Assembly (NCBI RefSeq): GCF_020178975.1
Contig: NZ_JAHXBU010000047.1
Coordinates: 62,001 to 126,000 of the forward strand
From: Cesiribacter sp. SM1
GTDB taxonomy: Bacteria > Bacteroidota > Bacteroidia > Cytophagales > Cyclobacteriaceae
DNA length: 64,000 nt
Reading direction: 5' to 3'
Shown here: positions 1-8,860 of the stretch, one piece after another
Position numbering within the stretch: position 1 is the stretch's first letter
Layout: every line of letters begins with the position of its first letter
Translations under genes and position numbers: made by a program
The notes under the pieces: model-generated
The model's database searches: none
Seen by the model: the letters and a program-made list of their open reading frames with translations, nothing else
What the model was told of the DNA's origin: nothing

Positions 1-602
1 GCTACATCAAAAGTAGGCTTGAAGTCGATCCCGGATTCAAAGGGTGAGATAATGGTGATAAGCCCATCACCCTCAAAGTCCCGATGCAGTGCAATCCAGT
101 CAAACAGCTTCTTGAGCTTGGGCAGCATTTCTTGTAAAAACTGTCTATCTCCACTGTTGTGGAATACTTTAGCGACTGCCTGTGCTACCAGCGGGGGCTG
201 TATTAGCGCTGACATATGCTCCTTGAAGAAGCGCTTTCCTAGTCCTGGCTTTAGCTGAAAAACATCGGTACTTCTGCCTGGTACCAACCGATCCCAGTAA
301 ATCATATGCCCGACAAACCCATCTTCCTCCTGTAGGGCAAACAGGCTGTACAGATGCTCCTTTGCCATTTCATGCTCACCCAGGGCACTGAAGATGAACA
401 CATGAAAGCAGGTGTCCCAGAAGAACTGAAAAGGATAGCGGCCAGGAGATGGTTTCGTATAATGAAATGCGCTTCCGTTTTCCTTGCGGTGCCCCCTGAT
501 CATGTTGTTGTGCAGGAGCTGTCTTACCCTTTGGAACAGCTCCTGATCGGCTGCATTTTGGTCGGGACTACTATCTGGAAAAGCCTTATTTCTATTTGAC
601 AT
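1..602 (-). CDS. Glycoside hydrolase, (alpha/alpha)6-barrel type, 3' end outside window
   Basis: Partial gene read leftward; the first 200 residues are present and the frame runs off the window edge. The start ATG at 602-600 overlaps the last 11 bases of the SPW/VKOR gene, so the two are probably co-transcribed. The segment GRYPFQFFWDTCFH followed by SALGEHEMAKEHL and a conserved D-R-F-K-P pattern resembles the GH63/GH37-like barrel enzymes (mannosylglycerate hydrolase, trehalase and related glucosidases). No signal peptide is visible, which suggests a cytoplasmic enzyme acting on a small alpha-glucoside or compatible solute. The substrate cannot be told from this fragment, and the catalytic acids expected further downstream are not in the window. 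Confidence 0.75.
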   Translation of the reverse strand, partial: MSNRNKAFPDSSPDQNAADQELFQRVRQLLHNNMIRGHRKENGSAFHYTKPSPGRYPFQFFWDTCFHVFIFSALGEHEMAKEHLYSLFALQEEDGFVGHMIYWDRLVPGRSTDVFQLKPGLGKRFFKEHMSALIQPPLVAQAVAKVFHNSGDRQFLQEMLPKLKKLFDWIALHRDFEGDGLITIISPFESGIDFKPTFDV

Positions 603-2190
603 ACTTATCCCATAAGCCGTAAGTTTCTGTTTTAGCTCCTTTTGGGATGGCCAGGGCAGCAACGATCAAACCAGCCACTGCACCACTAATGTTCAGGGCC
701 AGGGTGCTGTCTGCTGTAAACCAGGGGCCGATTGCAACTACCATGCCCAGCAGCACATTTCCCCAGCGCCCCATGCGGAGCACTTCCCCCATGCAGATCA
801 CAGAAAGAACAATGATCAAAGCTCCTGCTACGTGGTTGATATGGGCTGACATGGCTTCTATGCTTACACCGAAAGTAGCCGGGGCAAACATCAGCCAAAG
901 CCCTAGCAGGGAGGAAGCCACGAGCGTCCAGGGAAAGCTCATCCCCCAGATAGAAGCTTTGTATACCTTGCCCGGCATTTGAGGAAACTGCATGAGCTTG
1001 GGAGATCGTTCGTCTTTATTCATCTCAAAAGGTTCGCCCCCTTTCCAGAACACTTTCCAGAGGTTGTCGCCTCGCTTTTTGGCCTGCACCATGTGCTGAC
1101 CCATCGCTATTACTTCATCGGCTTCCAGGGGAATCATAGGAAGCATAATGGCTGCCGCCAAAAGGCAGAAGGTACACCATTCGCCTACTACTACTGGCTG
1201 GGAGATCACCAGGAATATGTGCACCAGGCCTAAAGGAATAACCAGAATACCAAAAACAGCTACCATCCAGGGCATGGTGCGCCAGCGGCTGGGGCTGCCC
1301 ATAAAGCCCATCAGAAACTCAAAGGTATAAGCCAGGGCACCCATGGCTCCATCCGAAATAAAAAGGGAGTGTGACATCTTTGAGTTGAGCACCTGGCGTG
1401 TGCTTTCGCCAAAGAAGGGATCCCAGGCATGGTCAATGTATCCTAGCTGAAAAGCACCCAGGTAGCGCGATACACCCCACCCGGCAAAGGCTAGCACAAT
1501 CATGATCCAGCGCTGTGGCCAGCTGGAGGGGTTATAGCTCCAGCCAGGAGGTACTGCAGATCCCATTTTCATGTACATGATCATGTTGGGCATGCCGGGA
1601 ATCAGGATGGTCAGCGATATGACCAGCATGCCAATAAGGGTGTTGTTGAGGTAACCAGCAGCTGTTGGAGACCAGAATAGCACCGGGGCAATACTTAGCC
1701 AGATGCCAATAAAGCAGCATATCCAGAGACTAACAGGTCTGTTAGGGCTAAGCGAGCGCCAGCCAAAGAAGATCAACCCAAGGCCGCTGATAATATCGCT
1801 CCATTTCATGAAAAGGATGCGCTGTTCCAGGGACAGCCACAAATCACGACCACCGCTGGGATCAACAGTTCCCTTTGCATAGCTGAAGGTTAAAGGAGAA
1901 AGCACCATCCACACCCCCAGCATGATGATGGCCCAGTAGATCCAGAGCGTTTGCATGTGGTGCATGTGCAGCATGTTCTGCCGCATCTCTTCGTCCATCT
2001 TCATGCCGCCCTTTTTTCCCTCTCGATGTTTTTGGTGCTGGTCTTTCTCCTGCTCGCCATCATCATGTGACTGCATCTCTTTATGGTGCTGCCTGATCTG
2101 TTTTTCGGCCATAGGACGGCTCACACCACGCATGGCCATTCCGCCATCCTTTTCTTTTTTGTCCTTTGAATCTTTATTGTGATGCTTCAT
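592..2190 (-). CDS. SPW-repeat membrane protein with central VKOR-like domain
   Basis: A 532-residue membrane protein. I prefer the ATG at 2190 (MKHHNKDSKD) over an in-frame start 57 bases upstream, because the extra residues look unlike a protein N-terminus. Residues 1-80 are hydrophilic and rich in His, Lys and Met. Two SPW-type segments follow (WMVLSPLTF near 94-102 and WLSIAPVLF near 164-172). A vitamin K epoxide reductase-like bundle around 230-360 carries the redox pair C339-T-F-C342. A last SPW pair lies near 435-520. VKOR proteins move disulphide electrons to quinone; whether this one does is inferred from the CxxC alone. The His/Met-rich N-terminus and the neighbouring copper-storage gene hint at metal or thiol stress. 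Confidence 0.75.
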   Translation of the reverse strand: MKHHNKDSKDKKEKDGGMAMRGVSRPMAEKQIRQHHKEMQSHDDGEQEKDQHQKHREGKKGGMKMDEEMRQNMLHMHHMQTLWIYWAIIMLGVWMVLSPLTFSYAKGTVDPSGGRDLWLSLEQRILFMKWSDIISGLGLIFFGWRSLSPNRPVSLWICCFIGIWLSIAPVLFWSPTAAGYLNNTLIGMLVISLTILIPGMPNMIMYMKMGSAVPPGWSYNPSSWPQRWIMIVLAFAGWGVSRYLGAFQLGYIDHAWDPFFGESTRQVLNSKMSHSLFISDGAMGALAYTFEFLMGFMGSPSRWRTMPWMVAVFGILVIPLGLVHIFLVISQPVVVGEWCTFCLLAAAIMLPMIPLEADEVIAMGQHMVQAKKRGDNLWKVFWKGGEPFEMNKDERSPKLMQFPQMPGKVYKASIWGMSFPWTLVASSLLGLWLMFAPATFGVSIEAMSAHINHVAGALIIVLSVICMGEVLRMGRWGNVLLGMVVAIGPWFTADSTLALNISGAVAGLIVAALAIPKGAKTETYGLWDKYVK

Positions 2191-2247
2191 GCTGAAAAGA
2201 TTAAAAAATTCCTGAATAGGGGGTAAAGCTTGTACAACGGTGAACAC

Positions 2248-2280
2248 AAAAGCACCAACCCCATTGGAGCCAGTGCTTTT
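2248..2280 (-). terminator. Hairpin downstream of the copper-storage gene
   Basis: AAAAGCAC and GTGCTTTT form an 8-bp stem around a 17-base loop, just past the 3' end of the copper-storage gene and before the SPW/VKOR start. The U-tract is short (TTTT), so termination may be partial. Confidence 0.4.
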
Positions 2281-2299
2281 GGTTTGGAGCTTAGAAAGC

Positions 2300-2632
2300 T
2301 TAAGCGCCTACACCGGCATAGCTGCGGCAAACCTGCTCACACTCAAAGCATGCCCTTGCGCATTCTTTACAGTGATCAGACTGGTGCTTGTCGCACTCCT
2401 CACCACAGGCACGGCAGATCTCTGCGCATTGTTGCAGAATAGTACCGGAATAAGCAGAGTGAGAGGCTACATAGCTGTGCGCCAGCATACATATTTTAGC
2501 ACAGTCTCTATCCAGGCGAATGCACTTTACCATCATCTTGATATCGTCTTCGTCGAGGCAGGCATCTGCACACATATCGCAAGCGGCTGCACACTGGGCC
2601 AACTTTTGAAGCAATTCTCTATCGTGAGCCAT
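2300..2632 (-). CDS. Four-helix-bundle copper-storage protein (Csp family)
   Basis: A 110-residue cytosolic protein with no signal peptide and 16 cysteines spaced along four predicted helices: CAAACDMCADAC near the N-terminus, then a C-R-D-C-A-K-I-C group, CAEICRACGEEC, and finally CKECARACFECEQVC. This is the pattern of Csp/DUF326 proteins, which pack Cu(I) thiolates inside a helical bundle. The lack of a leader points to the cytosolic Csp3 type rather than the exported Csp1 type. It lies 109 bases upstream of the SPW/VKOR gene on the same strand, with a weak hairpin between them. Ferredoxin annotations sometimes given to this family are unlikely, as the Cys spacing does not match Fe-S motifs. 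Confidence 0.88.
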   Translation of the reverse strand: MAHDRELLQKLAQCAAACDMCADACLDEDDIKMMVKCIRLDRDCAKICMLAHSYVASHSAYSGTILQQCAEICRACGEECDKHQSDHCKECARACFECEQVCRSYAGVGA

Positions 2633-2931
2633 GTTAAAAAATTTTAGGTTTAAAAATTTACTACACTACTAACATCTTCATCTGCGCAGTGTTTAGGGAA
2701 AGCCCCTTCTGAAGGGCTTAAGGCTGTACAAGATTATGCTTTTTATGTGTGGAATTATGAAGCGATGTACATTGGCTGTGTAGTGCTGGCTATTACACAA
2801 GTTCCGGCACACTGCATTTAGTCCTGTGGCTGTTACAGCACTTGGTCATGCGCAAACCATAGCAATCAAGTATAGCGGGACGCAGTAATAAACTCATTTC
2901 ACGAGTTGTAGAAAGAGATGAGTAGTTTCGT
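2633..2931. other. Intergenic region without a convincing gene
   Basis: About 300 bases between two leftward genes. It should hold the copper-storage promoter. A small inverted repeat (AAGCCC/GGGCTT, 2700-2719) may act as a weak terminator for the channel gene. The short reading frames here show no protein-like features. Confidence 0.5.
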
Positions 2932-3951
2932 TTAGTTTCTCTCCTGGGTGCAATACACTTCCTGCCAGCTCCAGCCACTGCCTAGCAGAATATTGGCAAA
3001 GACCTTTCTCCGGTTTACAAACTCCTGGTCAGATTCAAAGAACAGCTTTGCTTTTTCAGTGTCTATAGGAATTCCGGAATTCCTGAGCTTTTGCAAGTCA
3101 GACTCTGGTAGTGGGTGTTGCTCCAGCAGGTTATAGTTACTGGCAATCCTGGTGTAAAAGTCCAGGGTGTCTTCCAGTGTAAGTAGCTCTTTATCATCAG
3201 GACTAAACTCCTGCTTTACTACATGTTTTAGGAGGCCTAAGGCTTCATTTAGCTTTGCCAGGTTAACAACAATCGAGCGGTTGGCATCTCCTGCTCTAAA
3301 GTAGAAGACTACCGGATAGGCTTGGTAATTCTGTGTGTGCTGAATAAGTTTTTGATAAACGTTTGATAACCTGTTAAGCAGGCGGTCAAAGTTCTTGCCA
3401 TTCCAGCCATTGATGATAATATCTTCAGGACTTTTGCCAAGGCTGTTAATAAACACACCTATACCTTCCTGTAGGATCACCGCCGATAATATAGGGACAA
3501 AGTAGGTGATGGAAACCGTAATGAAAATAAGGCCTGTAAATGACACAATGTTAGCCAGCAGCCGCCATACATCTGAGGCAGGAATATATTCACCGCTACC
3601 AAGCGTAGAAAGGGTGTAGCCAACAAAATAAAAGAGCTTAAAACCCTGTACCGGCGCATGTGTGCTGCTGGTTACAACAGCATCGGCACCAAAAAGAAAG
3701 ATCAGGAAAAAGCCAAGCCACAGTGCAATAACCCACACCAGTAAAACGACCAGCAGTATGAGATAGCCAGCATGATTAAGGAGTTTCTTGTTGTTTAGTA
3801 CTTCTGAGATCTTCAACAGGAGTTTCCAGAACCTGCTGGAGATAAAATTTGTAACCATGCCCCCTCCTTGTAAAGAAAGAGCTGTAAGAACAATGTCCCG
3901 AAGAATGAGCGTAATCAGTACGAAGCCTACAACCAGATAGAGGTAGTTCAT
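2932..3951 (-). CDS. Two-TM potassium-channel-like protein with atypical filter
   Basis: A 339-residue protein with an N-terminal membrane helix (3-21), a long hydrophobic segment (60-90), a pore loop, a further helix (132-160) and a soluble C-terminal region. The filter reads T116-L-G-S-G-E121 where classical K+ channels have TVGYGD, so pore architecture is kept but the usual Tyr and Asp are replaced. The GYTLSTLG context resembles a group of bacterial ion_trans_2 proteins that I recall from this phylum. Ion selectivity therefore cannot be assumed. The C-terminal half shows no RCK/TrkA nucleotide-binding motif, so the gating signal is unknown. Confidence 0.75.
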   Translation of the reverse strand: MNYLYLVVGFVLITLILRDIVLTALSLQGGGMVTNFISSRFWKLLLKISEVLNNKKLLNHAGYLILLVVLLVWVIALWLGFFLIFLFGADAVVTSSTHAPVQGFKLFYFVGYTLSTLGSGEYIPASDVWRLLANIVSFTGLIFITVSITYFVPILSAVILQEGIGVFINSLGKSPEDIIINGWNGKNFDRLLNRLSNVYQKLIQHTQNYQAYPVVFYFRAGDANRSIVVNLAKLNEALGLLKHVVKQEFSPDDKELLTLEDTLDFYTRIASNYNLLEQHPLPESDLQKLRNSGIPIDTEKAKLFFESDQEFVNRRKVFANILLGSGWSWQEVYCTQERN

Positions 3952-3995
3952 ATGAGATATCTACAATGGCACCATTGGCTAATAAGTAATAAAAG

Positions 3996-4223
3996 TCAAA
4001 GCAGCAGTGCTGTATAAAGAGAAAGTTCTACGGCAAAAGCCCGGAAGTTGTTTTTCCGTGCCTGGGGCAGCTTTTCTTTTAGTACGTACATAACAGTACT
4101 GCCGGCAATAAAAAAGATGAGAATCATGATCCTGGCATCAGTAATCTCTGCCAGCACCCCTATGAGACGTCCTGCAGTAATAGCCCCGGTGATAATCCAT
4201 AGGCCTTTTTTGGTAGTGCCCAC
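3996..4223 (-). pseudogene. C-terminal remnant of a polytopic membrane protein
   Basis: A 75-residue frame that can only start at GTG (4223-4221) because a stop lies three codons upstream. It encodes two hydrophobic segments followed by VLKEKLPQARKNNFRAF. That ending resembles the last two helices of a ZIP-like membrane-protein family seen in many bacteria (G..I.NVLKEELPEER..). The rest of the protein is missing, so this is most simply a truncated relic beside the arsenic locus. A genuine short membrane protein cannot be excluded. Confidence 0.5.
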
Positions 4224-4323
4224 CTGGGTTTAATCCTTGACCGGAAAATGAAAGGCACGGCTACGGTGTACCACCGCAGGATGATGGGGTTACTTTTATA
4301 GAACCAAATAGAGCAAATTTCAT

Positions 4324-4343
4324 CGTTATCATGTATTATTACG
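4324..4343. promoter_or_regulatory. Possible ArsR operator upstream of arsR
   Basis: CGTTATCATGTATTATTACG is an imperfect palindrome ending 16 bases before the arsR start codon. Its half-sites (CGTTAT, ATTACG) resemble the better palindrome upstream of acr3. Autoregulation by ArsR is the inferred role. Confidence 0.4.
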
Positions 4344-4359
4344 GTAAAGCGATTTATAG

Positions 4360-4689
4360 ATGGGTGTAACGAAGTCAGACTTATTTGACGAGCGAATTAA
4401 TAACATGGCCACCGTTGCCAAAGCAATTGGTCATCCTGCAAGGGTGGCAATACTGGAGTACCTGCTCAACAATAAAACCTGTATCTGCAACGACCTGGTA
4501 GAAGAATTGCCACTTTCTCAATCTACCATCACCCAGCATCTGCGGGAGTTAAAACAGGTAGGCTTGATCAAAGGCGAAATAGAAGGTCCCAGGGTAAATT
4601 ACTGTATTGATGAGGAGGCCTGGAATGATGCCCGTAGCGCTTTTGCTGCTTTCTTTGCCAGGCTTGTTCCTAAAAATGACTGCTGTTAA
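4360..4689 (+). CDS. arsR: ArsR/SmtB-family metalloregulator
   Basis: A 109-residue winged-helix repressor. The helix-turn-helix reads LSQSTITQHLRELKQVGLI (52-70). The metalloid-binding motif C41-I-C43-NDL sits on the recognition-side helix, as in arsenic-sensing ArsR proteins, and a Cys-Cys pair (108-109) closes the protein and could add a third thiol. Binding of As(III) is expected to release it from DNA. It faces the arsC-acr3 pair across a 94-base gap rather than leading their operon, which is less usual, so it would act in trans on the palindrome at 6679-6698. Confidence 0.92.
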   Translation: MGVTKSDLFDERINNMATVAKAIGHPARVAILEYLLNNKTCICNDLVEELPLSQSTITQHLRELKQVGLIKGEIEGPRVNYCIDEEAWNDARSAFAAFFARLVPKNDCC

Positions 4690-4783
4690 GCTGTTTTGCT
4701 GATATTCAAAAAAATACATAGGCCTCCTGCTAATCGCATTGGAGGACTTTCTTATGATAGGGGTGCTGCAGCTTTACAGTAAT

Positions 4784-5455
4784 TTAAACCAGTGAAAAAG
4801 CGTATAGCATTTCCCTGCCTATTTGCCCTAGCCTTTCGCTGTACTTCCGGGCCTCCTGGGGAGTGCCATCGAAGTTTTTGGGGTCATCATAAGTTACCGG
4901 CAGGCGTAGTTCAGCACCAGGAATAAAGGGGCAATTCTGATCTGCATCAGAGCAGGTCATTACCGCACAAACTTCATAAGCTGAATTGGCTTTATCGTCA
5001 AACCTTTTCGACCAGGCTTTTACCAGCGCTGCTCCTTCGGCAAACTTTACTGCGTAGAGCGGATTATCTCCCTGCTCAAGGATTTCAATGCTAAAGCCTG
5101 CTGCTTCTGCTGCCCTTACAGCTCTTGGGTTAAAAGCAGTTGCTTCGGTGCCGCCCGAATAGCACCTTACACCTTCAACATCATAATAAGCAGCTGCAGT
5201 TTGTGCCCAGATTTGGGAAAGATGGCTCCTGCGTGAGTTGTGGGTGCAGATAAAGTTGAATTGTGCCGGTTTGCCTTCAGCCAGCTTGCTGCGGGTATAG
5301 TCAGCAAGTTTTGCCAATACCTGCTTTCTTTCTTCCGGTATCTGTCCAAACTCCTGTTCCAGTTCCTGCGCGTATGCGTTCAGTTGCGGATATAGTTTCA
5401 TATAAAGGGTATCAGTAAAGTCTGGTTGAGAAATTACAGGCGAAGAATCAGGCAC
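4784..5455 (-). CDS. arsC: Arsenate reductase-like low-molecular-weight phosphatase
   Basis: A 223-residue protein with an N-terminal helical extension of about 65 residues and an LMW-PTP fold after it. The phosphate loop is C70-THNSR-R76 (CX5R). Further cysteines at 163, 168 and 175 ([17 protein letters not shown]) are placed where thiol-dependent arsenate reductases keep their relay cysteines. The expected reaction is reduction of arsenate to arsenite. Its start overlaps the end of acr3 by 8 bases, so product arsenite can be exported by the co-expressed pump. A related family is annotated as protein-tyrosine phosphatase, but the context favours arsenate. Confidence 0.87.
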   Translation of the reverse strand: MPDSSPVISQPDFTDTLYMKLYPQLNAYAQELEQEFGQIPEERKQVLAKLADYTRSKLAEGKPAQFNFICTHNSRRSHLSQIWAQTAAAYYDVEGVRCYSGGTEATAFNPRAVRAAEAAGFSIEILEQGDNPLYAVKFAEGAALVKAWSKRFDDKANSAYEVCAVMTCSDADQNCPFIPGAELRLPVTYDDPKNFDGTPQEARKYSERLGQIGREMLYAFSLV

Positions 5456-6560
5456 TTTTTGCCTCTGGGTAAGATGCTTTGGGCGTTATTCTATCATTAT
5501 ACAGCTTTCGCCTGAGCCAGAAAGCCACCCTCACCAGGAGTATTAGTACCGGTACTTCTACCAGCGGGCCTACTACGCCAGCAAAGGCTTGTCCGGAGTT
5601 AAGGCCGAATACGCCTATGGCCACAGCTATGGCGAGCTCAAAGTTGTTACCGGCTGCTGTAAACGATACAGCAGCGTTTTTAGAATAGTCGGCTCCGCTG
5701 GCCTTGCCGGCAAAGAACGTCACCAGGAACATAAGCACAAAGTAAATTACTAAAGGAATGGCAATGCGGACCACATCCATCGGAATATTAACGATCAGCT
5801 TGCCTTTCAGGCTGAACATCACCAGAATGGTAAACAGCAGGGCTACCAGGGTAATGGGGCTGATGGCCGGAATGAATTTCTCCTTATACCAGGTTTCTCC
5901 ATATTTAGTAACCAGCAGCAGGCGGGAAAGGAAACCGGCTGCGAAAGGAATACCCAGGTAAATCAGCACACTTTGGGCTATTGCACCCATGCTGATATTA
6001 ACCACATGCCCCTCTATGCCAAAGTAAGGAGGCAGCACGGTAATGAAGATATAAGCAAAAAAGCTATAGGTAAGTACCTGGAAGATGCTGTTAAAGGCTA
6101 CCAGGCCTGCGCCATATTCAGTATCGCCTTTGGCCAGGTCATTCCAGACCAGCACCATGGCAATGCAGCGGGCCAGGCCAATCATAATCACACCTACCAT
6201 GTATTCAGGATAATCGCGAAGAAAGGCAATGGCCAGGAAGAACATCAGCACAGGGCCAATAATCCAGTTCATCAGCAGCGACAGGCCAATAATCCTGAAA
6301 TTGCGGAATACTTTTGGCATCTGGGCATAATTTACCTTAGCCAGGGGCGGGTACATCATCAGGATCAGCCCAATGGCAATGGGTATATTGGTGTTATTTA
6401 CCTGAAAGTTATTAATGATGCCTTCTGTTCCGGGAAACAGGTAGCCAAGGGCAATGCCCAGTACCATGGCCAGAAATATCCAGAGCGTAAGATAGCGGTC
6501 CAGAAACGAAAGCTTCCTGGGCTTATCGGAAAAGGCAGTGGTGGTTATGGGTTTTAGCAT
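5448..6560 (-). CDS. acr3: ACR3-family arsenite efflux transporter
   Basis: A 370-residue inner-membrane transporter with about ten hydrophobic helices. The conserved ACR3 signature [19 protein letters not shown] includes C132, the cysteine required in characterised ACR3 pumps. The motif [15 protein letters not shown] and the following [10 protein letters not shown] near the C-terminus carry the conserved Glu residues. It exports As(OH)3 driven by the proton gradient. It is the promoter-proximal gene of the acr3-arsC pair and has a strong ArsR-type palindrome over its likely -7 box. Confidence 0.94.
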   Translation of the reverse strand: MLKPITTTAFSDKPRKLSFLDRYLTLWIFLAMVLGIALGYLFPGTEGIINNFQVNNTNIPIAIGLILMMYPPLAKVNYAQMPKVFRNFRIIGLSLLMNWIIGPVLMFFLAIAFLRDYPEYMVGVIMIGLARCIAMVLVWNDLAKGDTEYGAGLVAFNSIFQVLTYSFFAYIFITVLPPYFGIEGHVVNISMGAIAQSVLIYLGIPFAAGFLSRLLLVTKYGETWYKEKFIPAISPITLVALLFTILVMFSLKGKLIVNIPMDVVRIAIPLVIYFVLMFLVTFFAGKASGADYSKNAAVSFTAAGNNFELAIAVAIGVFGLNSGQAFAGVVGPLVEVPVLILLVRVAFWLRRKLYNDRITPKASYPEAKSA

Positions 6561-6678
6561 GGTGTTAGGTTCAGCTGGCTTAACAGCAACTCAATAAAGG
6601 AAAGCCCTCCAGAACGAAAGCGTACAGTTCTGCTGCCAGTGTAACAGATACTAGCGCTAGCAGCAAAGCTTTATTGCT

Positions 6679-6698
6679 ATATCGCAATATTACGATAT
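6679..6698. promoter_or_regulatory. Near-perfect ArsR operator palindrome before acr3
   Basis: ATATCGCAATATTACGATAT matches its own reverse complement except at one symmetric pair (C7/A14). It lies about 120 bases upstream of the acr3 start and overlaps the proposed -7 box, so a bound repressor would block RNA polymerase. Confidence 0.72.
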
Positions 6699-6716
6699 GA
6701 GCGTAAAATCAACAAG
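6685..6716 (-). promoter_or_regulatory. Likely acr3 promoter
   Basis: Read leftward, CTTG is followed by 20 bases and TAATATTG, close to the Bacteroidota promoter (TTTG, about 19 bases, TAnnTTTG). The long gap to the acr3 start (about 120 bases) implies an untranslated leader. The rest of 6561-6981 holds no gene that I can support. Confidence 0.4.
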
Positions 6717-6981
6717 CTCTCCCAGTGATAGTTTATGGGCCTGGTTGAATTTTTTCGGGAGCAGTTTTTTAAATTATCGCCGGGAGGGATTTCATTTAGG
6801 CTGTGTCTGATGCCTGCTTTCTTTGTTATTGTGCCAGTTACAGAGGTTTATTGATGGAGAGAGGTAGTTTGTTTGTGCCGAGCCGGCATGAAACTTTTTT
6901 GCAGCTGTTAGGCAATGTTTCGGTTAAACCTTTGCGGGCGTTTCACTGGTTAATAACTTGCCATTCTATAGTCCCTCAAAC

Positions 6982-8451
6982 ATGAATTTAACAACTGAGA
7001 ATATTCTGCTTATTGGTTCTGTTCTTCTTTTTATCAGTATACTGGCAGGTAAAACTTCCTATCGCTTTGGCGTGCCTACGCTCATCTTCTTCCTGGTGGT
7101 GGGTATGCTGGCCGGCTCTGAGGGAATAGGCAAGATATATTTTGATAATATGGTAACAGCCCAGTTTATCGGGGTGGTTGCCTTAAACTTTATTCTGTTT
7201 TCAGGTGGCCTGGATACCAAATGGGACTATATAAAACCTGTACTAAGCAGGGGCTTGCTGCTTTCTACAGTTGGTGTTTTACTTACTACCGCCAGTGTGG
7301 GGGCCTTCGTCTGGCAGGTTACCAATTTTACTTTGCTGGAGGGACTGCTTTTGGGAGCCATTGTTTCATCTACCGATGCAGCAGCCGTATTCTCTATTTT
7401 AAGGGCAAAAAGTGTTGGCTTAAAAAAGAACCTGCGCCCAACCCTGGAACTGGAGAGTGGCAGTAACGACCCCATGGCCTACTTTCTTACCCTTACCTTA
7501 ACCTCACTGGTAATCGACCAGAACCAAAGCTTTTTATCTGTTATTCCGTTTTTTATCAAACAGATTCTTTTTGGTGTAGCGATAGGCTTTGGTATGGGTA
7601 AGCTCAGTGTGCTGCTCATTAACAGAATAAGGCTTGGTTTTGAGGGGCTTTACTCTGTGCTGGTAATTTCCCTGATGGGCTTTACCTTCTCCTTTACCGA
7701 TTCTATTGGCGGCAACGGCTTTCTGGCCATTTACCTGGCTGCAGTCTACATTGGCAATCATGATATCATTCATAAAAAAACGATCATGCGCTTTTTTGAC
7801 GGTATTGCCTGGCTGATGCAGATCGTACTCTTCCTTACCCTGGGGCTTCTTGTTTTTCCCAGCCAGATCCTGCCCGTAATAGGTATTGGTCTGCTCATCT
7901 CCCTCTTTATGATCCTGGTTGCACGTCCCATCAGTGTGTATGTGTCGCTGGTGTTTTTCAGGCTTAAGCACAGGGAAAAGCTGTTTATATCCTGGGTGGG
8001 CTTAAGGGGCGCGGTTCCTATTGTATTTGCAACTTATCCCCTGATAGCCGGGGTGGAAAAGGCTAATATGATCTTCAACATTGTATTTTTTATATCAGTA
8101 ACCTCTGTACTACTGCAGGGCACTACACTGCCCCTGATGGCAAAATGGCTGCACGTTGCAGTACCTGAAAAATTAAAAAGAAGAACGCCTTTGGATATGG
8201 AGCTTTCAGATAATGTAAAATCAGAGCTAACAGAAATTATAATTCCTGCCGATAATGAGGTGGTAGGCAAGCAAATTGTGGAACTGGGTTTTCCCAAAAC
8301 TGCCATTATTGCCATGATCAAAAGAAACGGGGTTTTTATTACACCCAATGGCTCTACTGTGCTGGAGCCAAGAGATACCCTGCTGGTACTTGCCGAGAAT
8401 GAAGAAGGCGTAGATGCAGTTTATGAAAGCCTGCACATTTCTGAAGTCTAA
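6982..8451 (+). CDS. Cation (potassium)/proton antiporter, CPA1/NhaP2 type
   Basis: A 489-residue membrane protein using the ATG at 6982 (MNLTTENILL); an in-frame start at 6958 would add eight unlikely residues. About 12 helices form a CPA exchanger: VPTLIFFLVVGMLAGSEG, FSGGLDT, the ion-site motif SSTDAAAVFSILR, the ESGSNDPMA segment and WVGLRGAVPIVFAT. The last 80 residues after the membrane part form a TrkA-C-like domain (VVGKQIVELGFPKTAIIAMIKRNG, then LEPRDTLLVLAE), typical of potassium/proton antiporters controlled by cytosolic ligands. The expected role is K+ or Na+ extrusion and pH homeostasis. Confidence 0.9.
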   Translation: MNLTTENILLIGSVLLFISILAGKTSYRFGVPTLIFFLVVGMLAGSEGIGKIYFDNMVTAQFIGVVALNFILFSGGLDTKWDYIKPVLSRGLLLSTVGVLLTTASVGAFVWQVTNFTLLEGLLLGAIVSSTDAAAVFSILRAKSVGLKKNLRPTLELESGSNDPMAYFLTLTLTSLVIDQNQSFLSVIPFFIKQILFGVAIGFGMGKLSVLLINRIRLGFEGLYSVLVISLMGFTFSFTDSIGGNGFLAIYLAAVYIGNHDIIHKKTIMRFFDGIAWLMQIVLFLTLGLLVFPSQILPVIGIGLLISLFMILVARPISVYVSLVFFRLKHREKLFISWVGLRGAVPIVFATYPLIAGVEKANMIFNIVFFISVTSVLLQGTTLPLMAKWLHVAVPEKLKRRTPLDMELSDNVKSELTEIIIPADNEVVGKQIVELGFPKTAIIAMIKRNGVFITPNGSTVLEPRDTLLVLAENEEGVDAVYESLHISEV

Positions 8452-8479
8452 AAACTGTTCATCACAATGCTGCAGCACA

Positions 8480-8860
8480 ACTTACAGTGCACTGGAAAAG
8501 GTGCCGGTACTGCTGCCTGTAAGAAACAGCATGGCTACCATCAGGAGAGTCCTGGATAGTCTATGGCAGCATACTTTGCAGGAGTTTAGCGTAGTGCTGG
8601 TAAACGACGGTTCTACCTATGCAACAGCTGATATTTTAAAGACCTGTACCGATACCAGGCTAAGGGTTATTAACCTGCCGCCCATGGGTCTGCCAGCTGC
8701 CCTTAATGAAGGTCTGCAGCACTGCACAGCTCCGCTGGTTGCACGCATGGATGCCTGCCCTATGCTTTGCCAATCGGCATGTGTTGTTAAAGTGGCTGTC
8801 TGTGCCTGTTCCGGCACAAAGTGCGTATTTGGCTTTGAGTACCTGTTAGGGTGCAGGTAA
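8480..8860 (+). pseudogene. Broken family-2 glycosyltransferase gene
   Basis: From about 8501 the frame encodes VPVLLPVRNSMATI, VVLVNDGSTYATADIL, a PPMGLPAALNEGL motif and APLVARMDA, the start of a GT2 (GT-A) fold up to the DxD region. There the frame breaks: the expected YALP-type continuation is readable one frame over (8757 onward), and that frame stops at about 8790. The catalytic C-terminal half is absent and no proper start codon precedes the homologous part. A frameshift plus deletion in an ancestral sugar transferase is the simplest reading. The 280 bases between it and gapA show no gene. Confidence 0.75.

Noticed and set aside
5973-6557. A 194-codon rightward frame
   Set aside because: Antisense of acr3. 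It is rich in His and Gln as expected from complementing hydrophobic codons.
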